Part shown: positions 27,979 to 39,113 of the stretch, piece after piece
How positions within the stretch are numbered: position 1 is the first letter of the stretch
Layout of the letters: each line of letters opens with the position of its first letter
Assembly (NCBI GenBank): GCA_003148945.1
Contig: QGGY01000003.1
Location: 62,001 to 126,000 of the forward strand
DNA length: 64,000 nucleotides
Direction: 5' to 3'
DNA from: Murimonas intestini
GTDB lineage: Bacteria > Bacillota > Clostridia > Lachnospirales > Lachnospiraceae
Notes under the pieces: generated by a model
Seen by the model: the letters and a program-made list of their open reading frames with translations, nothing else
Database searches by the model: none
What the model was told of the DNA's origin: nothing
Position numbers and translations under genes: made by a program

Positions 27979-28482
27979 ATGAGCGATTTATACACAGAAT
28001 TGCTGGTACAGAGAAAAACACCGGCAAGCGCGAAAATTTTAAAGGTTCTGATGATTGTGGCTACGGTATTTGCCGGGCTTCTGGGATTCACATTCATGCC
28101 TCTGGCCCTCGTGGTCTTTGTGGGAATGATCATCCTGTGCTATTTTAAGCTTTCCAGCTTTGATCTGGAGTTTGAATATCTCTATGTGAACGGCGAGCTG
28201 GATGTGGACAAGATCATGTCAAAGACAAAAAGAAAAAGAGTTGCAAGTATTGAGATGGAAAAGGTAGAGCTGGTGGCCCCTTTAAAATCCCACGAGCTGG
28301 ACTATTACAGGAATAACAAGGGAATTAAGATCGTGGATTATTCATCAGGCGAGGAAGACCATGATATCTATGCCATTATCCTGAACGGGGAGAAGGGCAT
28401 GCAGATGATCTACTTTGAGCCGAATAATATTATTTTAAATGATATGAGGCGTATCGCCCCGAGAAAGGTTAAAACAATGTAA
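27979..28482 (+). CDS. Small membrane protein (DUF6106-like)
   Basis: 167 residues with two adjacent membrane segments (about 20-58) and a soluble C-terminal domain rich in charged residues (ELDVDKIMSKTKRKRVASIEMEKVELVAP). It resembles a family of uncharacterised Firmicute membrane proteins, probably DUF6106; the family name is tentative. AGGAGG precedes the ATG. Its stop abuts a 27-bp palindromic repeat. Confidence 0.65.
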   Translation: MSDLYTELLVQRKTPASAKILKVLMIVATVFAGLLGFTFMPLALVVFVGMIILCYFKLSSFDLEFEYLYVNGELDVDKIMSKTKRKRVASIEMEKVELVAPLKSHELDYYRNNKGIKIVDYSSGEEDHDIYAIILNGEKGMQMIYFEPNNIILNDMRRIAPRKVKTM

Positions 28483-28489
28483 AATTTTA

Positions 28490-28516
28490 GTTGCTGTTCA
28501 CAGGGTGAACTGTAAC
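28490..28516. repeat. 27-bp palindromic repeat, copy 1
   Basis: Arms GTTGCTGTTCAC (28490-28501) and GTGAACTGTAAC (28505-28516) around a three-base centre. Same length and design as copies at 42297-42323 and 52218-52244. It begins eight bases after a stop codon and lies before the guaB promoter. Confidence 0.7.
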
Positions 28517-28545
28517 CAGGAATAAATTTTTGTCGGAATTTCAGG

Positions 28546-28574
28546 TTGACAGCAGATTTTTTATCTGATAGACT
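28546..28574 (+). promoter_or_regulatory. guaB promoter
   Basis: -35 TTGACA (28546-28551), 17-bp spacer, -10 TAGACT (28569-28574) with an extended TG, 45 bases before guaB. Confidence 0.7.
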
Positions 28575-28600
28575 AGAGAAACTAAATTAAAATAGTATAG

Positions 28601-30073
<1,473 letters not shown>

Positions 30074-30088
30074 AGAAGACACTTAATG

Positions 30089-30144
30089 CCCCGGCAGGGA
30101 GCTTTCAGCGTATGGACGGTGGAAGCCCTGCAGGGGTGTTTTTC
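30089..30144 (+). terminator. guaB terminator
   Basis: CCCCGGCAGGG (30089-30099) pairs with CCCTGCAGGGG (30126-30136) with one mismatch, extended inward by AGCTTT/GGAAGC, and is followed by TGTTTTT. Confidence 0.75.
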
Positions 30145-30190
30145 TACAGATCCCGATAGATGGATTACGGGGAGAGAGGTTCTGATAAGT

Positions 30191-30928
30191 ATGGAAAACC
30201 AGGAAAAAAAGGAAAACAGCAGCAGTGTGCGGCAGAGTGAGAGAGAGCAGAGCAGGAGAGCTGAAATGTCCAGAAGGAGGCGCAAGAGGCAGCTGATGCG
30301 CAGAGTCACATTTGTTGTCTCAGGAATTCTGTTTGTGGCAGCGGTAGGGTCTATTATCTGGAATGTGGCAGTAAAAAAAGATACTCCGGCTTTTGTGAAC
30401 CAGGGTGAGGAGAATATAACTGTTCCCAGGCCCGATATCGATGTTCAGCTGCTCACTGTAAATCCCAATTCCAGGCCTGGTATAGCTACAGACAGGATCA
30501 GGGGCATCGTAGTGCACTATACGGCTAATCCCGGCAGTACAGCGCAGCAGAACAGGGATTATTTTGAAAGCCTGAAGGATTCTCAGGAGACCTCTGTGAG
30601 CAGTAATTTTGTGATCGGCCTGGAGGGGGAAATCATACAGTGTGTACCCACAGCAGAGATGGCGTATGCGTCCAACAACAGGAACAGCGACACAGTTTCT
30701 ATTGAATGCTGCCATCCGGATGAATCAGGCAAATTCACTGATGCTACATATAAATCGTTAGTCCAGCTGGTGGCCTGGCTCAGCCAGAAATTCGGCCTGG
30801 ATACAGATGACATCATCAGGCATTATGATGTGACAGGCAAAGACTGCCCGAAATACTTTGTTGAAAATGTGGAAGCCTGGGAACAATTTAAAAAGGATGT
30901 TGCAGATTACATAGCAAAATACGACTAA
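30191..30928 (+). CDS. N-acetylmuramoyl-L-alanine amidase
   Basis: 245-residue membrane-anchored cell-wall hydrolase. A cytoplasmic basic segment, one membrane helix (about 36-58 of this reading), a linker, then an amidase_2 (T7-lysozyme-like) domain. Zinc-site histidines are in GIVVHYTANPGST, the CHPDESGKF region and the RHYDVTGKDCP motif. It cuts the bond between MurNAc and the peptide stem. ATG 30191 is chosen because longer readings run through the guaB terminator. Confidence 0.87.
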   Translation: MENQEKKENSSSVRQSEREQSRRAEMSRRRRKRQLMRRVTFVVSGILFVAAVGSIIWNVAVKKDTPAFVNQGEENITVPRPDIDVQLLTVNPNSRPGIATDRIRGIVVHYTANPGSTAQQNRDYFESLKDSQETSVSSNFVIGLEGEIIQCVPTAEMAYASNNRNSDTVSIECCHPDESGKFTDATYKSLVQLVAWLSQKFGLDTDDIIRHYDVTGKDCPKYFVENVEAWEQFKKDVADYIAKYD

Positions 30929-30964
30929 CTTATTATAACATAGACGGCATAAAGGAGTATATGT

Positions 30965-32467
30965 ATGAGAGAGGAACTGGAAAACATAAGTAAAGGCTTC
31001 GAGGTGAGAAAAAATCTGATAGCGCTGCGCTCGGAGATAAAAGATCCGGCACAGAAGAGGGCTCTGGCGTATAAGCTGGGGGGAGACTTCGGAGTATTTA
31101 CAAGGCTTCTGGAGGATGCTGATCCCAAGGCCAGAAAGAATGCGGCGCTTATTCTTGGGGAGATGGAGTGCGATGACCTCCTTCCGCTTCTGTATAAAGC
31201 ATATGAGAGTGAGACTCAGCTCTTTGTCAGGGCGGAATATCTGAAGGCCATGGCACACTGTGACTATACCGGTTATGTGTCAAGGCTTAAGGGATGCCTC
31301 AAAAGGAATCAGGAAACCCGGTGGGAGGAAAGTGATATTAAGCATGTCAGGGAAGAAAATGCAGTGCTCAGGAGCATGATCCTTTCCGTTGAAAAGCCTG
31401 AGAAACACAGGTTTACAGGGTATGATAACCATTTTGACGTGATCCTTATGACGAACAGGAATTTTGGGGCTTTGACTCTGGCTCAGGCAGAAGAGGATGA
31501 GAGCTGCGGCAAGTCGGGCGTACATGGCGGGACTGTGCGCCTGGAGACAGATAATATCCGGAAACTGTTTAATATCAGGACATATACAGAGATGCTTTTT
31601 CCAATAAAAGGCGCATCCAGAATAATGGAGAAGGAGCCTGAGGCGGCAGCCAGGATCCTGGCCAGGTCAGGCCTGCTGTCATTTCTGGAGGAGAACCACA
31701 AAGGGGACGGGCCTTTTTATTTCCGTGTGGAACTAAAGGGGAAAATGCCTCTGGAGAAGAAAGGGAATTTTATACGCAAATTTGCTGCGGCTCTGGAGAA
31801 TTACACAGATGGCAGCCTCTGCAATTATGCGTCTGACTATGAGATAGAGATCCGGCTTGTGGAGAAGCAGGCGGGAGGCTTTATTCCGCTTCTGAAGCTC
31901 TATACATATCAGGACAGAAGGTTCGAATACCGTCAGAACGCTCTGGCAGCCTCTATATCGCCTGTAAATGCAGCTGTCATGATGCAGCTGGCCAAACCTT
32001 ACATGAAGGAAGATGCGCAGGTTCTGGACCCGTTCTGCGGTGTCGGGACAATGCTCATTGAGAGGAATATTGTTAAAAAGGCGAATCCTCTCTACGGGGT
32101 GGACATTTATCCTGAGGCGGTGGATAAGGGCAGGGAGAATGCCGGGAGGGCGGAGACTGTCATTAACTTCATAAACAGGGATATTCTGAGCTTTAAGCAC
32201 GAATATTTATTTGATGAGATTGTTTCTGACCTGCCGGCTGTTACAAGGACAAAGGACAAAGGGCAGATCCTGGAGCTGTACAGTGCATTTCTGGACAAGG
32301 CAAAAGAACTTTTAAAGGAAGGCGCATACCTCTTTCTGTACACACCGGAATCAGATGTGCTGGAGCGTTGCCTGAAGGAAAGAAGAGAATATGAAATCCA
32401 GGAGTCATGGATATTTAATGAGAGAGAAGGCAGTATCTTCTATATAATAAGATACCATGAGGAGTAA
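30965..32467 (+). CDS. HEAT-repeat/methyltransferase fusion
   Basis: 500 residues. The N-terminal part (about 1-130) is a set of HEAT-like helical repeats (ALILGEMECDDLLPLLYKAY, FVRAEYLKAMAHCDY). A middle substrate-binding-like region and a C-terminal Rossmann methyltransferase follow. The latter resembles THUMP-type RNA N2-guanine methyltransferases: NALAASISPVNAAVM, then VLDPFCGVGTMLIE and GVDIYPEAV. The usual (D/N)PPY catalytic motif is replaced by SDLPAV, so activity or target may differ. GGAG lies seven bases before ATG 30965. Confidence 0.75.
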   Translation: MREELENISKGFEVRKNLIALRSEIKDPAQKRALAYKLGGDFGVFTRLLEDADPKARKNAALILGEMECDDLLPLLYKAYESETQLFVRAEYLKAMAHCDYTGYVSRLKGCLKRNQETRWEESDIKHVREENAVLRSMILSVEKPEKHRFTGYDNHFDVILMTNRNFGALTLAQAEEDESCGKSGVHGGTVRLETDNIRKLFNIRTYTEMLFPIKGASRIMEKEPEAAARILARSGLLSFLEENHKGDGPFYFRVELKGKMPLEKKGNFIRKFAAALENYTDGSLCNYASDYEIEIRLVEKQAGGFIPLLKLYTYQDRRFEYRQNALAASISPVNAAVMMQLAKPYMKEDAQVLDPFCGVGTMLIERNIVKKANPLYGVDIYPEAVDKGRENAGRAETVINFINRDILSFKHEYLFDEIVSDLPAVTRTKDKGQILELYSAFLDKAKELLKEGAYLFLYTPESDVLERCLKERREYEIQESWIFNEREGSIFYIIRYHEE

Positions 32468-32470
32468 GAA

Positions 32471-33139
32471 ATGATAGGTACAATAGTAAATACGGGCGCC
32501 ATCCTGGCGGGAAGCGCCATAGGCAGCGCAGTCAGGAAAGGGATCAATGAAAAATACCAGGGGGTGCTCTTTAATGCTATGGGACTTGCAGCCACAGCGC
32601 TGGGGATCAACACGCTGGTGGGAAATATGCCGGACAGTAAATATCCTGTTCTGTTTATCATCAGCCTTGCAGTTGGAAGCCTCCTGGGAACATGGCTGGA
32701 TCTGGACGGCAGGTTCAACAGCTTTACCGGCAGGTTTTCCAGGACAAACCTGGGACAGGGACTGTCTACAGGAATCATGCTGTTCTGCTTCGGCACGCTG
32801 TCAATACTTGGCCCCATTGAGAGCAGCCTTCACGGGGACAATACCTTCCTGTTTACGAATGCCACGCTGGATTTTGTCACATCCATGACTCTGGCAAGTG
32901 CGTATGGGATAGGTATAGCCCTGTCAGGTGCAGTCCTGTTTTGCTGGCAGGGAGCCATCTTTCTGGGGGCAGGTTTCCTGTCAGGCTTTTTGACACCGGA
33001 ACTCATGACTGAGATCTCCATTATAGGAGGTATATTGATTGCCAGCTCCGGGCTGTCCATACTGAAAATTAAGGACTGCAAAACTGTAAATATGCTGCCC
33101 TCCCTGTTGGTGCCTATAGTGTGGTTCCTTTTTTTATAA
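32471..33139 (+). CDS. DUF554 family membrane protein
   Basis: 222 residues, about six to seven membrane segments. N-terminal MIGTIVNTGAILAGSAIGS and the central GNMPDSKYPVLFIISLAVGSLLG are typical of DUF554/YdfK. Function is unknown, possibly transport. It follows the methyltransferase by three bases and meets the - strand ABC permease tail to tail, overlapping it by six bases. Confidence 0.88.
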   Translation: MIGTIVNTGAILAGSAIGSAVRKGINEKYQGVLFNAMGLAATALGINTLVGNMPDSKYPVLFIISLAVGSLLGTWLDLDGRFNSFTGRFSRTNLGQGLSTGIMLFCFGTLSILGPIESSLHGDNTFLFTNATLDFVTSMTLASAYGIGIALSGAVLFCWQGAIFLGAGFLSGFLTPELMTEISIIGGILIASSGLSILKIKDCKTVNMLPSLLVPIVWFLFL

Positions 33140-34714
33140 TGTTTCCATCTTCGAGAATGAGAAGGATCCGCCTATTGCGAGAAGTACTGTTATGATGATC
33201 ATGTATACAAGTATTCCGCAGAAGGCCAGTTCGTAACTCTCAGTGAGAGCCCATATGATGACAGCAATGATAATAGCCAGGGATATGACGATCATCTGTC
33301 CGAACATACGGAGAAATGATTTGCCTGTAGCTCCCAGCACATCACCAAGGAGAGCCTCGCTCAACACATTGAAATACAGCTTGTTGCCCAGCAGGCAGAC
33401 GTACAGCAGCAGGTTCAGCAGGATGAGTACAGGCGACATCTTCACAGCAATGGCAAATGGCAGGATAAGCGCCAGCCCGTCTATGACAGCGCGTATGTGC
33501 TCCATCAGGGTGGCGTACCAAAGCTTTCTGAATGGAGTGTCCGGTATCAGGTAGGTGTACGGGTTTTCCAGCTCTTTTGCCCATTTTGTCTTATAGGCAG
33601 AAAACAGAAAGGCTATATAGGCTGCAGCTCCCGGAAGCAGAAAATACTGTGCAGTCATATCCAGTCCCTCTTTTTTGCCTGTCACCACAGCATAGATCAA
33701 AAAGCCGCTGACAGCCAGATTTACAAGAGTCATCCAGCTGAATATAAATGTCCTGTTTTTCTTATATTCCAGAAGCTGGCGGTAGAAGATGGCTTTGGCG
33801 CCTCCGCCCTTATACTCTACACTTGCCTGTTTGAAGGACTGCTTTTTGCCCAGGCGGCCTGATTCTCCCTGCATCTTTTTGTTGAGAAGCTCCTGATAAT
33901 CATCAGCAAACTTCATAGCATCCTCATAATAGGCTCCTGTACATTTCATTCTTTTAGCCAGGACGAAAAGCAGGCAGGCGCTCACAAGATACAGGATGGT
34001 GCAGATGACATTGACAGTAGTCGGACCCAGGATGAGCAGCCTGATAAAAGCTATGTTCCATCCTATGATGGGGATGCACTGTACAAAGGGGTGGTCCAGG
34101 AAAAGTCCCAGTACGGCGAAGGACGGCTCCACAAAAAAGAACAGATATGCTGCAAAAAGGAGGAGGGCCGCAATCAGAAGATAAAGGCCTCTGGCCACCC
34201 ATTTCATGGTATTATCTGAAAACCGTTCGTTTCCATATAATAAAACGACAAGGCTGCTCTCCAGAATGTTTTGAACGACAAATGCAAGTACGAAGTAAAG
34301 AGCCATTTTCCACGGGGCGATCTCAAAAAATACAATTCCGATTATTGCAAGTGCACTGTTCAGCACGAACCCCATCAGGTACTGCTTAAGCTGTGTATAG
34401 ACAAGCACAGTCTTGGGATTTACTGGTGAGCTGAATACAAAGTGTACATCACTGGGCCGAAACAGCATGCCCTTGCGCTTTGCATAGGAGGCAAGCCCGG
34501 CCGGTGTGAAAAAACAGCATACAAAGGACAGTATGAAGACAAGTCCCTTTGGGGTATCCATACCCCACTGTGTGAGCATGGGACCCAGCGCGGACGCCAG
34601 AAATCCAATATAGAAAATCCCGATAAGGAGATACACATAGGTGACTGGCTTATGGAGGGCCCTTTTGATCCTGTTTTTCATAGAAGTCAGGTATAAATAA
34701 CGTAGTCCGCCCAT
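33134..34714 (-). CDS. ABC-2 type exporter membrane protein
   Basis: 526-residue polytopic protein of the putative ABC exporter type (ABC_export-like), with about ten to twelve hydrophobic segments. A hydrophilic middle section (about 250-300) contains KKMQGESGRLGKKQSFKQ. It abuts the ATPase gene upstream, so the two form an export module. The substrate is unknown. It is the last gene of a six-gene operon headed by a GntR repressor at 39481. Confidence 0.75.
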   Translation of the reverse strand: MGGLRYLYLTSMKNRIKRALHKPVTYVYLLIGIFYIGFLASALGPMLTQWGMDTPKGLVFILSFVCCFFTPAGLASYAKRKGMLFRPSDVHFVFSSPVNPKTVLVYTQLKQYLMGFVLNSALAIIGIVFFEIAPWKMALYFVLAFVVQNILESSLVVLLYGNERFSDNTMKWVARGLYLLIAALLLFAAYLFFFVEPSFAVLGLFLDHPFVQCIPIIGWNIAFIRLLILGPTTVNVICTILYLVSACLLFVLAKRMKCTGAYYEDAMKFADDYQELLNKKMQGESGRLGKKQSFKQASVEYKGGGAKAIFYRQLLEYKKNRTFIFSWMTLVNLAVSGFLIYAVVTGKKEGLDMTAQYFLLPGAAAYIAFLFSAYKTKWAKELENPYTYLIPDTPFRKLWYATLMEHIRAVIDGLALILPFAIAVKMSPVLILLNLLLYVCLLGNKLYFNVLSEALLGDVLGATGKSFLRMFGQMIVISLAIIIAVIIWALTESYELAFCGILVYMIIITVLLAIGGSFSFSKMETL

Positions 34715-35413
34715 TTAATCGCCCTCTCTTTCTGTGATGCCGAAGAAGAGTTCTTCTATATCCCTGTCGGCAGCTTCCTCCTTTGTAAGAGAGGCTATGA
34801 TCTTTCCCTTATCCATTACAAACATGACGTCCCACAAATCTTTAACCATTTCCAGCATGTGGGTGCTGACAAGTACTGTTGTACCGGAATCGCGCAGTTC
34901 CAGTATTGTTTCCTTCAGTTCTTTGATAGCTTTGGGATCCAGTCCAACCATAGGCTCATCAAAAAGAATGACCTTTGGCTTGATGGCAAGGGCACAGCAG
35001 ATACTCACCTTCTGCATCATTCCTTTAGAAAGCTCATTTCCCAGCTTATCCAGTTTATCGTCAAGCTCATAGCGTTCAAACAGGGCGGCTACCTCTTCAT
35101 CTGTGATGGAGGCAGAATATGCCCTTCTTATATATTCAACATGTTCTCTGACTGTGAGTGCATCGAACATAGCTGGAATCTCAGGAACATAGCCAAAGAT
35201 CTTCTTGGCCTCAAGGCTTTTAGCCTGCATTCCCTGGATTCCTATTCCGCCTTCATAGCGCAGCAGCCCAGCGATACTTTTGATGATGGTGGATTTGCCG
35301 GCGCCATTGGGACCAAGCAGTATTCCCACCTGTCCGTCAGGAACCACAAAGCTCACCTGGTCAACAGCCAGGGTTTTCTTATAACGTTTTGTCAGATTCT
35401 GTATTTCAAGCAT
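34715..35413 (-). CDS. ABC transporter ATP-binding protein
   Basis: 232-residue ABC ATPase with Walker A GPNGAGKS (about 34-41), signature LSKGMMQKV, Walker B ILFDEPMVGLD and H-loop STHML. It is the ATPase partner of the 526-residue permease directly downstream, and lies nine bases after the NatB-like permease gene. Confidence 0.92.
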   Translation of the reverse strand: MLEIQNLTKRYKKTLAVDQVSFVVPDGQVGILLGPNGAGKSTIIKSIAGLLRYEGGIGIQGMQAKSLEAKKIFGYVPEIPAMFDALTVREHVEYIRRAYSASITDEEVAALFERYELDDKLDKLGNELSKGMMQKVSICCALAIKPKVILFDEPMVGLDPKAIKELKETILELRDSGTTVLVSTHMLEMVKDLWDVMFVMDKGKIIASLTKEEAADRDIEELFFGITEREGD

Positions 35414-35422
35414 ATGCTTCTC

Positions 35423-36694
35423 CTATATCTTGCTGTTGTAGGCATCCTTTAATTTCAGCTTTTTACCGTAGTGGAGTACGGAGGCTGAGTAAATACGGAT
35501 CGACACAGCAGTGATTACTATAATGAAAACGATCATGAGTCCAATTGATATTGCCAGATCCGAGGCCGGTATATCACCATTGAGCAGCTTGAAGGGCACT
35601 GCAAATGGAGAAGAGAACGGCAGGTAAATGGCAAGCTTCTGAAGCATGGAACTGCTTCCGCTGGCTGTTATGGAAGTCATGTAGCCCAGGTAAAAAGAAG
35701 CCAGGGAGATCAGGACTACAGGCATCATAGCAGAGTTAATGTCTTCTATCTTGCTGACAGTAGCGCCGCAGACAGAGTTCATGACAGCATAGAGGATATA
35801 TCCTAATATGAAGTAAAGCAGGATCAGCACAGCTGTCGCAGGTGTGAACGCTGAAAATGAGAGCGGCATGCCCATGATCGTAAAATCACCGGGTACAAGA
35901 GTTATATAAGATACTGCACTGACAGCGATCAGGCCGCCGAACTGCAGAAGCCCTAAAAGTCCCATGCCCAGACATTTACCGATGAGGATGCTGGATGGTT
36001 TGGCTGATACGATCAATGTCTCCATAACTCTGGATGTCTTTTCTGTAGCAATTGACATGGCAACACCGTAGCCATAGTAGTAAACTGCAAAGAAAATCAG
36101 CATGGTGAGCAGTACGCCGATGGCGAAGCCGCTCAGGTTCATATCTCCCATAGTTTCCACAGAATAGGGAAGCTCCTCCTGGATCAGCCCGATAGTAGCA
36201 GCATCCATTCCCGCATCGGAGAGGATATCTGAAACATATGATTTAGTAAGTACGTCAGCAGCATCAGATGTGCTGATCCCTGACATAAAGTCTTTAGTAA
36301 TGATCTGAATGAACGGTTTTCCATCCTGTTCGATGATGTGTATAATGGAAATATTGCCGTCATTTGCCACAGATTCTTTATAGCCGTCCGCTTCCTGGGC
36401 TGTGGCGGCAATAAATTCTGTAGTTGGGAATGCACTCTGCAGAGCCGCTGTACTGTCAGCAAATTTTCCTGTATCATCTGCAAAATAACATTTGGAACTA
36501 TATTCTGAGGCTGACGGCTGGGAGGCAGTATCCTCCTGTGCGGTTTCATCAGAGCCGCTGCCCGAGCCTATAAGGGCTGTCACGCCGCAGAAGCCTACAA
36601 CAAGGATCAGCATGACTGCTGTTGTTATAATGAAAGCCTTTTTGCGCAGTCCGTCAAGAAATGTAAATTTACATATTGTCATTATCTGTTTCAT
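35423..36694 (-). CDS. ABC-2 permease (NatB-like)
   Basis: 423 residues. A first membrane segment, a large extracytoplasmic domain (about 40-180) and five to six C-terminal membrane segments with AVYYYGYGVAMSIATEKTSR, the characteristic NatB/YhaP-like motif. The start overlaps the preceding ATPase gene by four bases. Partner of the 298-residue ATPase; likely exports sodium, a drug or a peptide, but the substrate is not shown. Confidence 0.85.
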   Translation of the reverse strand: MKQIMTICKFTFLDGLRKKAFIITTAVMLILVVGFCGVTALIGSGSGSDETAQEDTASQPSASEYSSKCYFADDTGKFADSTAALQSAFPTTEFIAATAQEADGYKESVANDGNISIIHIIEQDGKPFIQIITKDFMSGISTSDAADVLTKSYVSDILSDAGMDAATIGLIQEELPYSVETMGDMNLSGFAIGVLLTMLIFFAVYYYGYGVAMSIATEKTSRVMETLIVSAKPSSILIGKCLGMGLLGLLQFGGLIAVSAVSYITLVPGDFTIMGMPLSFSAFTPATAVLILLYFILGYILYAVMNSVCGATVSKIEDINSAMMPVVLISLASFYLGYMTSITASGSSSMLQKLAIYLPFSSPFAVPFKLLNGDIPASDLAISIGLMIVFIIVITAVSIRIYSASVLHYGKKLKLKDAYNSKI

Positions 36695-37587
36695 TGTTCT
36701 GCACCTACCTTTTCAATAAAGATTTCCTGAAGGGACGGTTCTTTTATTTCGAATTTGACCGGATAGATCCCTGAATCGAGCAGATCTTTTAAAAATCCGT
36801 TTGCCATCTCATCGCCTGTGATCTTGTATTCAGTCTCATTGGCGCGCTGTTCGTGGAGCTTCAGATCATGCCTGGCCGCAATCTGGCTGATGTCCTGGGG
36901 ACATCCAACGACGAGGTTCGTGTGGCCGTAGCCGGCCTTGATCCTGCTCAAATTGCCGCTTAGGACTGTCTTGCCCCTTGTGAGGATGATCAGGTCCTTG
37001 CAGTATTCTTCAACTACAGCCATCTGGTGGCTGGACATTACGATATATTTGCCAAGATTCTTAAGTTCCACAAGAAGGTCACGGAGGACTTCTGCATTCA
37101 GCGGATCCAGGCCGCTGAACGGCTCATCCAGAAAGATGAGATCCGGCTCATGGATCAGTGTGGAGATCAGCTGGACCTTCTGCTGGTTTCCTTTTGAAAG
37201 CTTCTCAGCAGGAGAATCTTTATATTCAAGGATCTGCAGCTTTTCGAGATATTTCAGTGCATTCTGCTTGGCGGAATGCTTGCTCATGCCCCGGAGCATC
37301 CCAAAATAGATCAGCTGTTCAAGTACCTTAGTTTTCATATAGATACCCCGCTCTTCAGGCATATAGCCAAAGCTTAAGCTGTCGCGGGTGATGCGGCTGC
37401 CGTTCCAGGAAGCAGTCCCGCTGTCCGGCGTCATAATTCCGAGGATACAGCGTATTGTGGTGGTCTTTCCGGCTCCGTTTGTGCCGATGAGACCAAAGAT
37501 GCCCGGCTCATCCATAGCAAAAGACAAGTCATTTACGGCCGTCTTTGTGCCGAAAGTTTTGACAATGTGTTCAACTCTTAAACTCAT
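36691..37587 (-). CDS. ABC transporter ATP-binding protein (NatA/YhaQ-like)
   Basis: 298-residue ABC ATPase: Walker A GTNGAGKTTTIR, YMPEERG (glutamate-containing Q-loop region typical of the YhaQ group), signature LSKGNQQKV, Walker B LIFLDEPFSGLD. The extra C-terminal 80 residues (DLKLHEQRANETEYKI) form the domain seen in NatA-like exporters. It pairs with the permease that overlaps its end. Confidence 0.9.
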   Translation of the reverse strand: MSLRVEHIVKTFGTKTAVNDLSFAMDEPGIFGLIGTNGAGKTTTIRCILGIMTPDSGTASWNGSRITRDSLSFGYMPEERGIYMKTKVLEQLIYFGMLRGMSKHSAKQNALKYLEKLQILEYKDSPAEKLSKGNQQKVQLISTLIHEPDLIFLDEPFSGLDPLNAEVLRDLLVELKNLGKYIVMSSHQMAVVEEYCKDLIILTRGKTVLSGNLSRIKAGYGHTNLVVGCPQDISQIAARHDLKLHEQRANETEYKITGDEMANGFLKDLLDSGIYPVKFEIKEPSLQEIFIEKVGAEQ

Positions 37588-37605
37588 TTTTCTCCTCCAT
37601 GAATT

Positions 37606-38421
37606 TTACTCTAAATTTAAATGCTTTGATATGATATAGTGGGTGGCTTTAAATAAGACTGCACCCAGAATAACCTGTGTAATAAGGCTTGGTATAAATG
37701 TGGCATTGAGCCCTGCAAATGTGTAATAATTTCCTACCATGGCCGCATCAGTCAATACTTTAAAATAATCCTTCCAGAAAATGGTTGTTATTATCATATT
37801 CACAGTGGACGAACCGGCAAGGATCGCCATGTATGAACCGAATGCGGCAAGTACCTTGTGCTTTGCCATAAGGCTTCCCAGAGTTATGGAAAAATACATC
37901 ATAAGTATCTGGACTGCTGTGGAAAGCGGTATGAGAAGCGACAGATAAGCAATACACTTCACACTGGACCCGTCAAATTCAGATACCATGGCTGCGGAAA
38001 TTTCTGAAAAGTAATTTTGGAAGATGACAGCAGAGTGGGGAGTCAGCAGGAATAGAGCAAGACATCCGATCAGTACTGCAACATCTATAAAGCACCATAT
38101 ATAAAATATTATAAATTTTGTCCAGATCAGCTGGCCCGGGTTCACGGGCAGGGTATGCATCAGGTAACCCTCGTCAGTGAAGAGATTCTTGTAAAACCTC
38201 ATCAGCAGATAGATGGTGGTTGATATGGAGACTGATACGATCCCCAAAACATAAATGAATACATATGCCCCTCCTGCAAACAGGCTGAACGGGACTTCAG
38301 CAGATACAAACATGGTGAATATAAACCTGCCCAAAAGGGCAAGGAAAATCATGGCGCCATGGATCATAAGCAGCAGCCTGTATGTGGCGGCCCATTCATA
38401 TTTTAGCAGTTTTCCTAACAT
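37606..38421 (-). CDS. ABC-2 type permease
   Basis: 271-residue membrane protein with about six hydrophobic segments. The start overlaps the upstream ATPase gene by seven bases. N-terminal MLGKLLKYEWAATYRLL is typical of ABC-2 permease subunits in Clostridia. It pairs with the 232-residue ATPase encoded upstream. Confidence 0.8.
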   Translation of the reverse strand: MLGKLLKYEWAATYRLLLMIHGAMIFLALLGRFIFTMFVSAEVPFSLFAGGAYVFIYVLGIVSVSISTTIYLLMRFYKNLFTDEGYLMHTLPVNPGQLIWTKFIIFYIWCFIDVAVLIGCLALFLLTPHSAVIFQNYFSEISAAMVSEFDGSSVKCIAYLSLLIPLSTAVQILMMYFSITLGSLMAKHKVLAAFGSYMAILAGSSTVNMIITTIFWKDYFKVLTDAAMVGNYYTFAGLNATFIPSLITQVILGAVLFKATHYIISKHLNLE

Positions 38422-39113
38422 TTAAATACCTCCCTGAATAAGGTATCTACAGATTTACCCTGATTAAACCGGATATCGTCCACGGAAGAGAACATCCGGA
38501 GCTGGCCGTATTCCAGAAAAATGACTTCATCCAGAATATTCTCGATATCTGATATCAGATGTGTTGATATCAGGATCGTGGCATTCTCATCGTAGTTATT
38601 TATAATAGTAGAAAGTATGAAATCCCTGGCGGCAGGGTCCACACCTGCAATTGGCTCATCCAGGCAGTACAGCCTGGCTCTGCGGCTCATTACCAGTACC
38701 AGATGTACCTTTTCGCGTGTGCCCTTTGACATGGTGCTCAGCTTTTCATTTCTTTCAATGTGGAGCCTTGCCAGCATATCATAGGCCCGTCCCCTGTCAA
38801 AATCCTCATAAAAGTCTGAAAACAGCTCTACAGCCTGCGCCACCCGTATGTGTCTGTTTAAATAGGAACGTTCAGGCAGATAGGAGACGATTTTTTTAGT
38901 ATCCACTCCGGGCTTTATGCCGTCGATCAGAACCTCGCCCTCAGTGGGGCTGATCAGGCCGTTTATCATCTTGATGAGTGTAGTCTTCCCGCTTCCGTTA
39001 GGTCCTAACAGACCGATAATGCGTCCGCTTTCCAAAGAAAGGTTCAGTCCGTAGAGGGCTGTCTTGGGGCCGAAGACCTTTGTAAGGTTTTTGCATTCCA
39101 GTATTACGCTCAC
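38415..39113 (-). CDS. ABC transporter ATP-binding protein (YtrB-like)
   Basis: 232-residue ABC ATPase: Walker A GPNGSGKTTLIK, Q-loop replaced by VSYLPERSYL, a slightly unusual signature MSKGTREKV, Walker B LYCLDEPIAGVD and H-loop STHLI. The arrangement directly after a YtrA-like GntR regulator matches the ytr operons that respond to cell-wall antibiotics in Bacillus. Its start overlaps the regulator stop by four bases. Confidence 0.9.
   Translation of the reverse strand: MSVILECKNLTKVFGPKTALYGLNLSLESGRIIGLLGPNGSGKTTLIKMINGLISPTEGEVLIDGIKPGVDTKKIVSYLPERSYLNRHIRVAQAVELFSDFYEDFDRGRAYDMLARLHIERNEKLSTMSKGTREKVHLVLVMSRRARLYCLDEPIAGVDPAARDFILSTIINNYDENATILISTHLISDIENILDEVIFLEYGQLRMFSSVDDIRFNQGKSVDTLFREVFKC

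Noticed and set aside
30086-30190. Longer N-terminus of the amidase
   Set aside because: It is read through the guaB terminator hairpin and has no family similarity.
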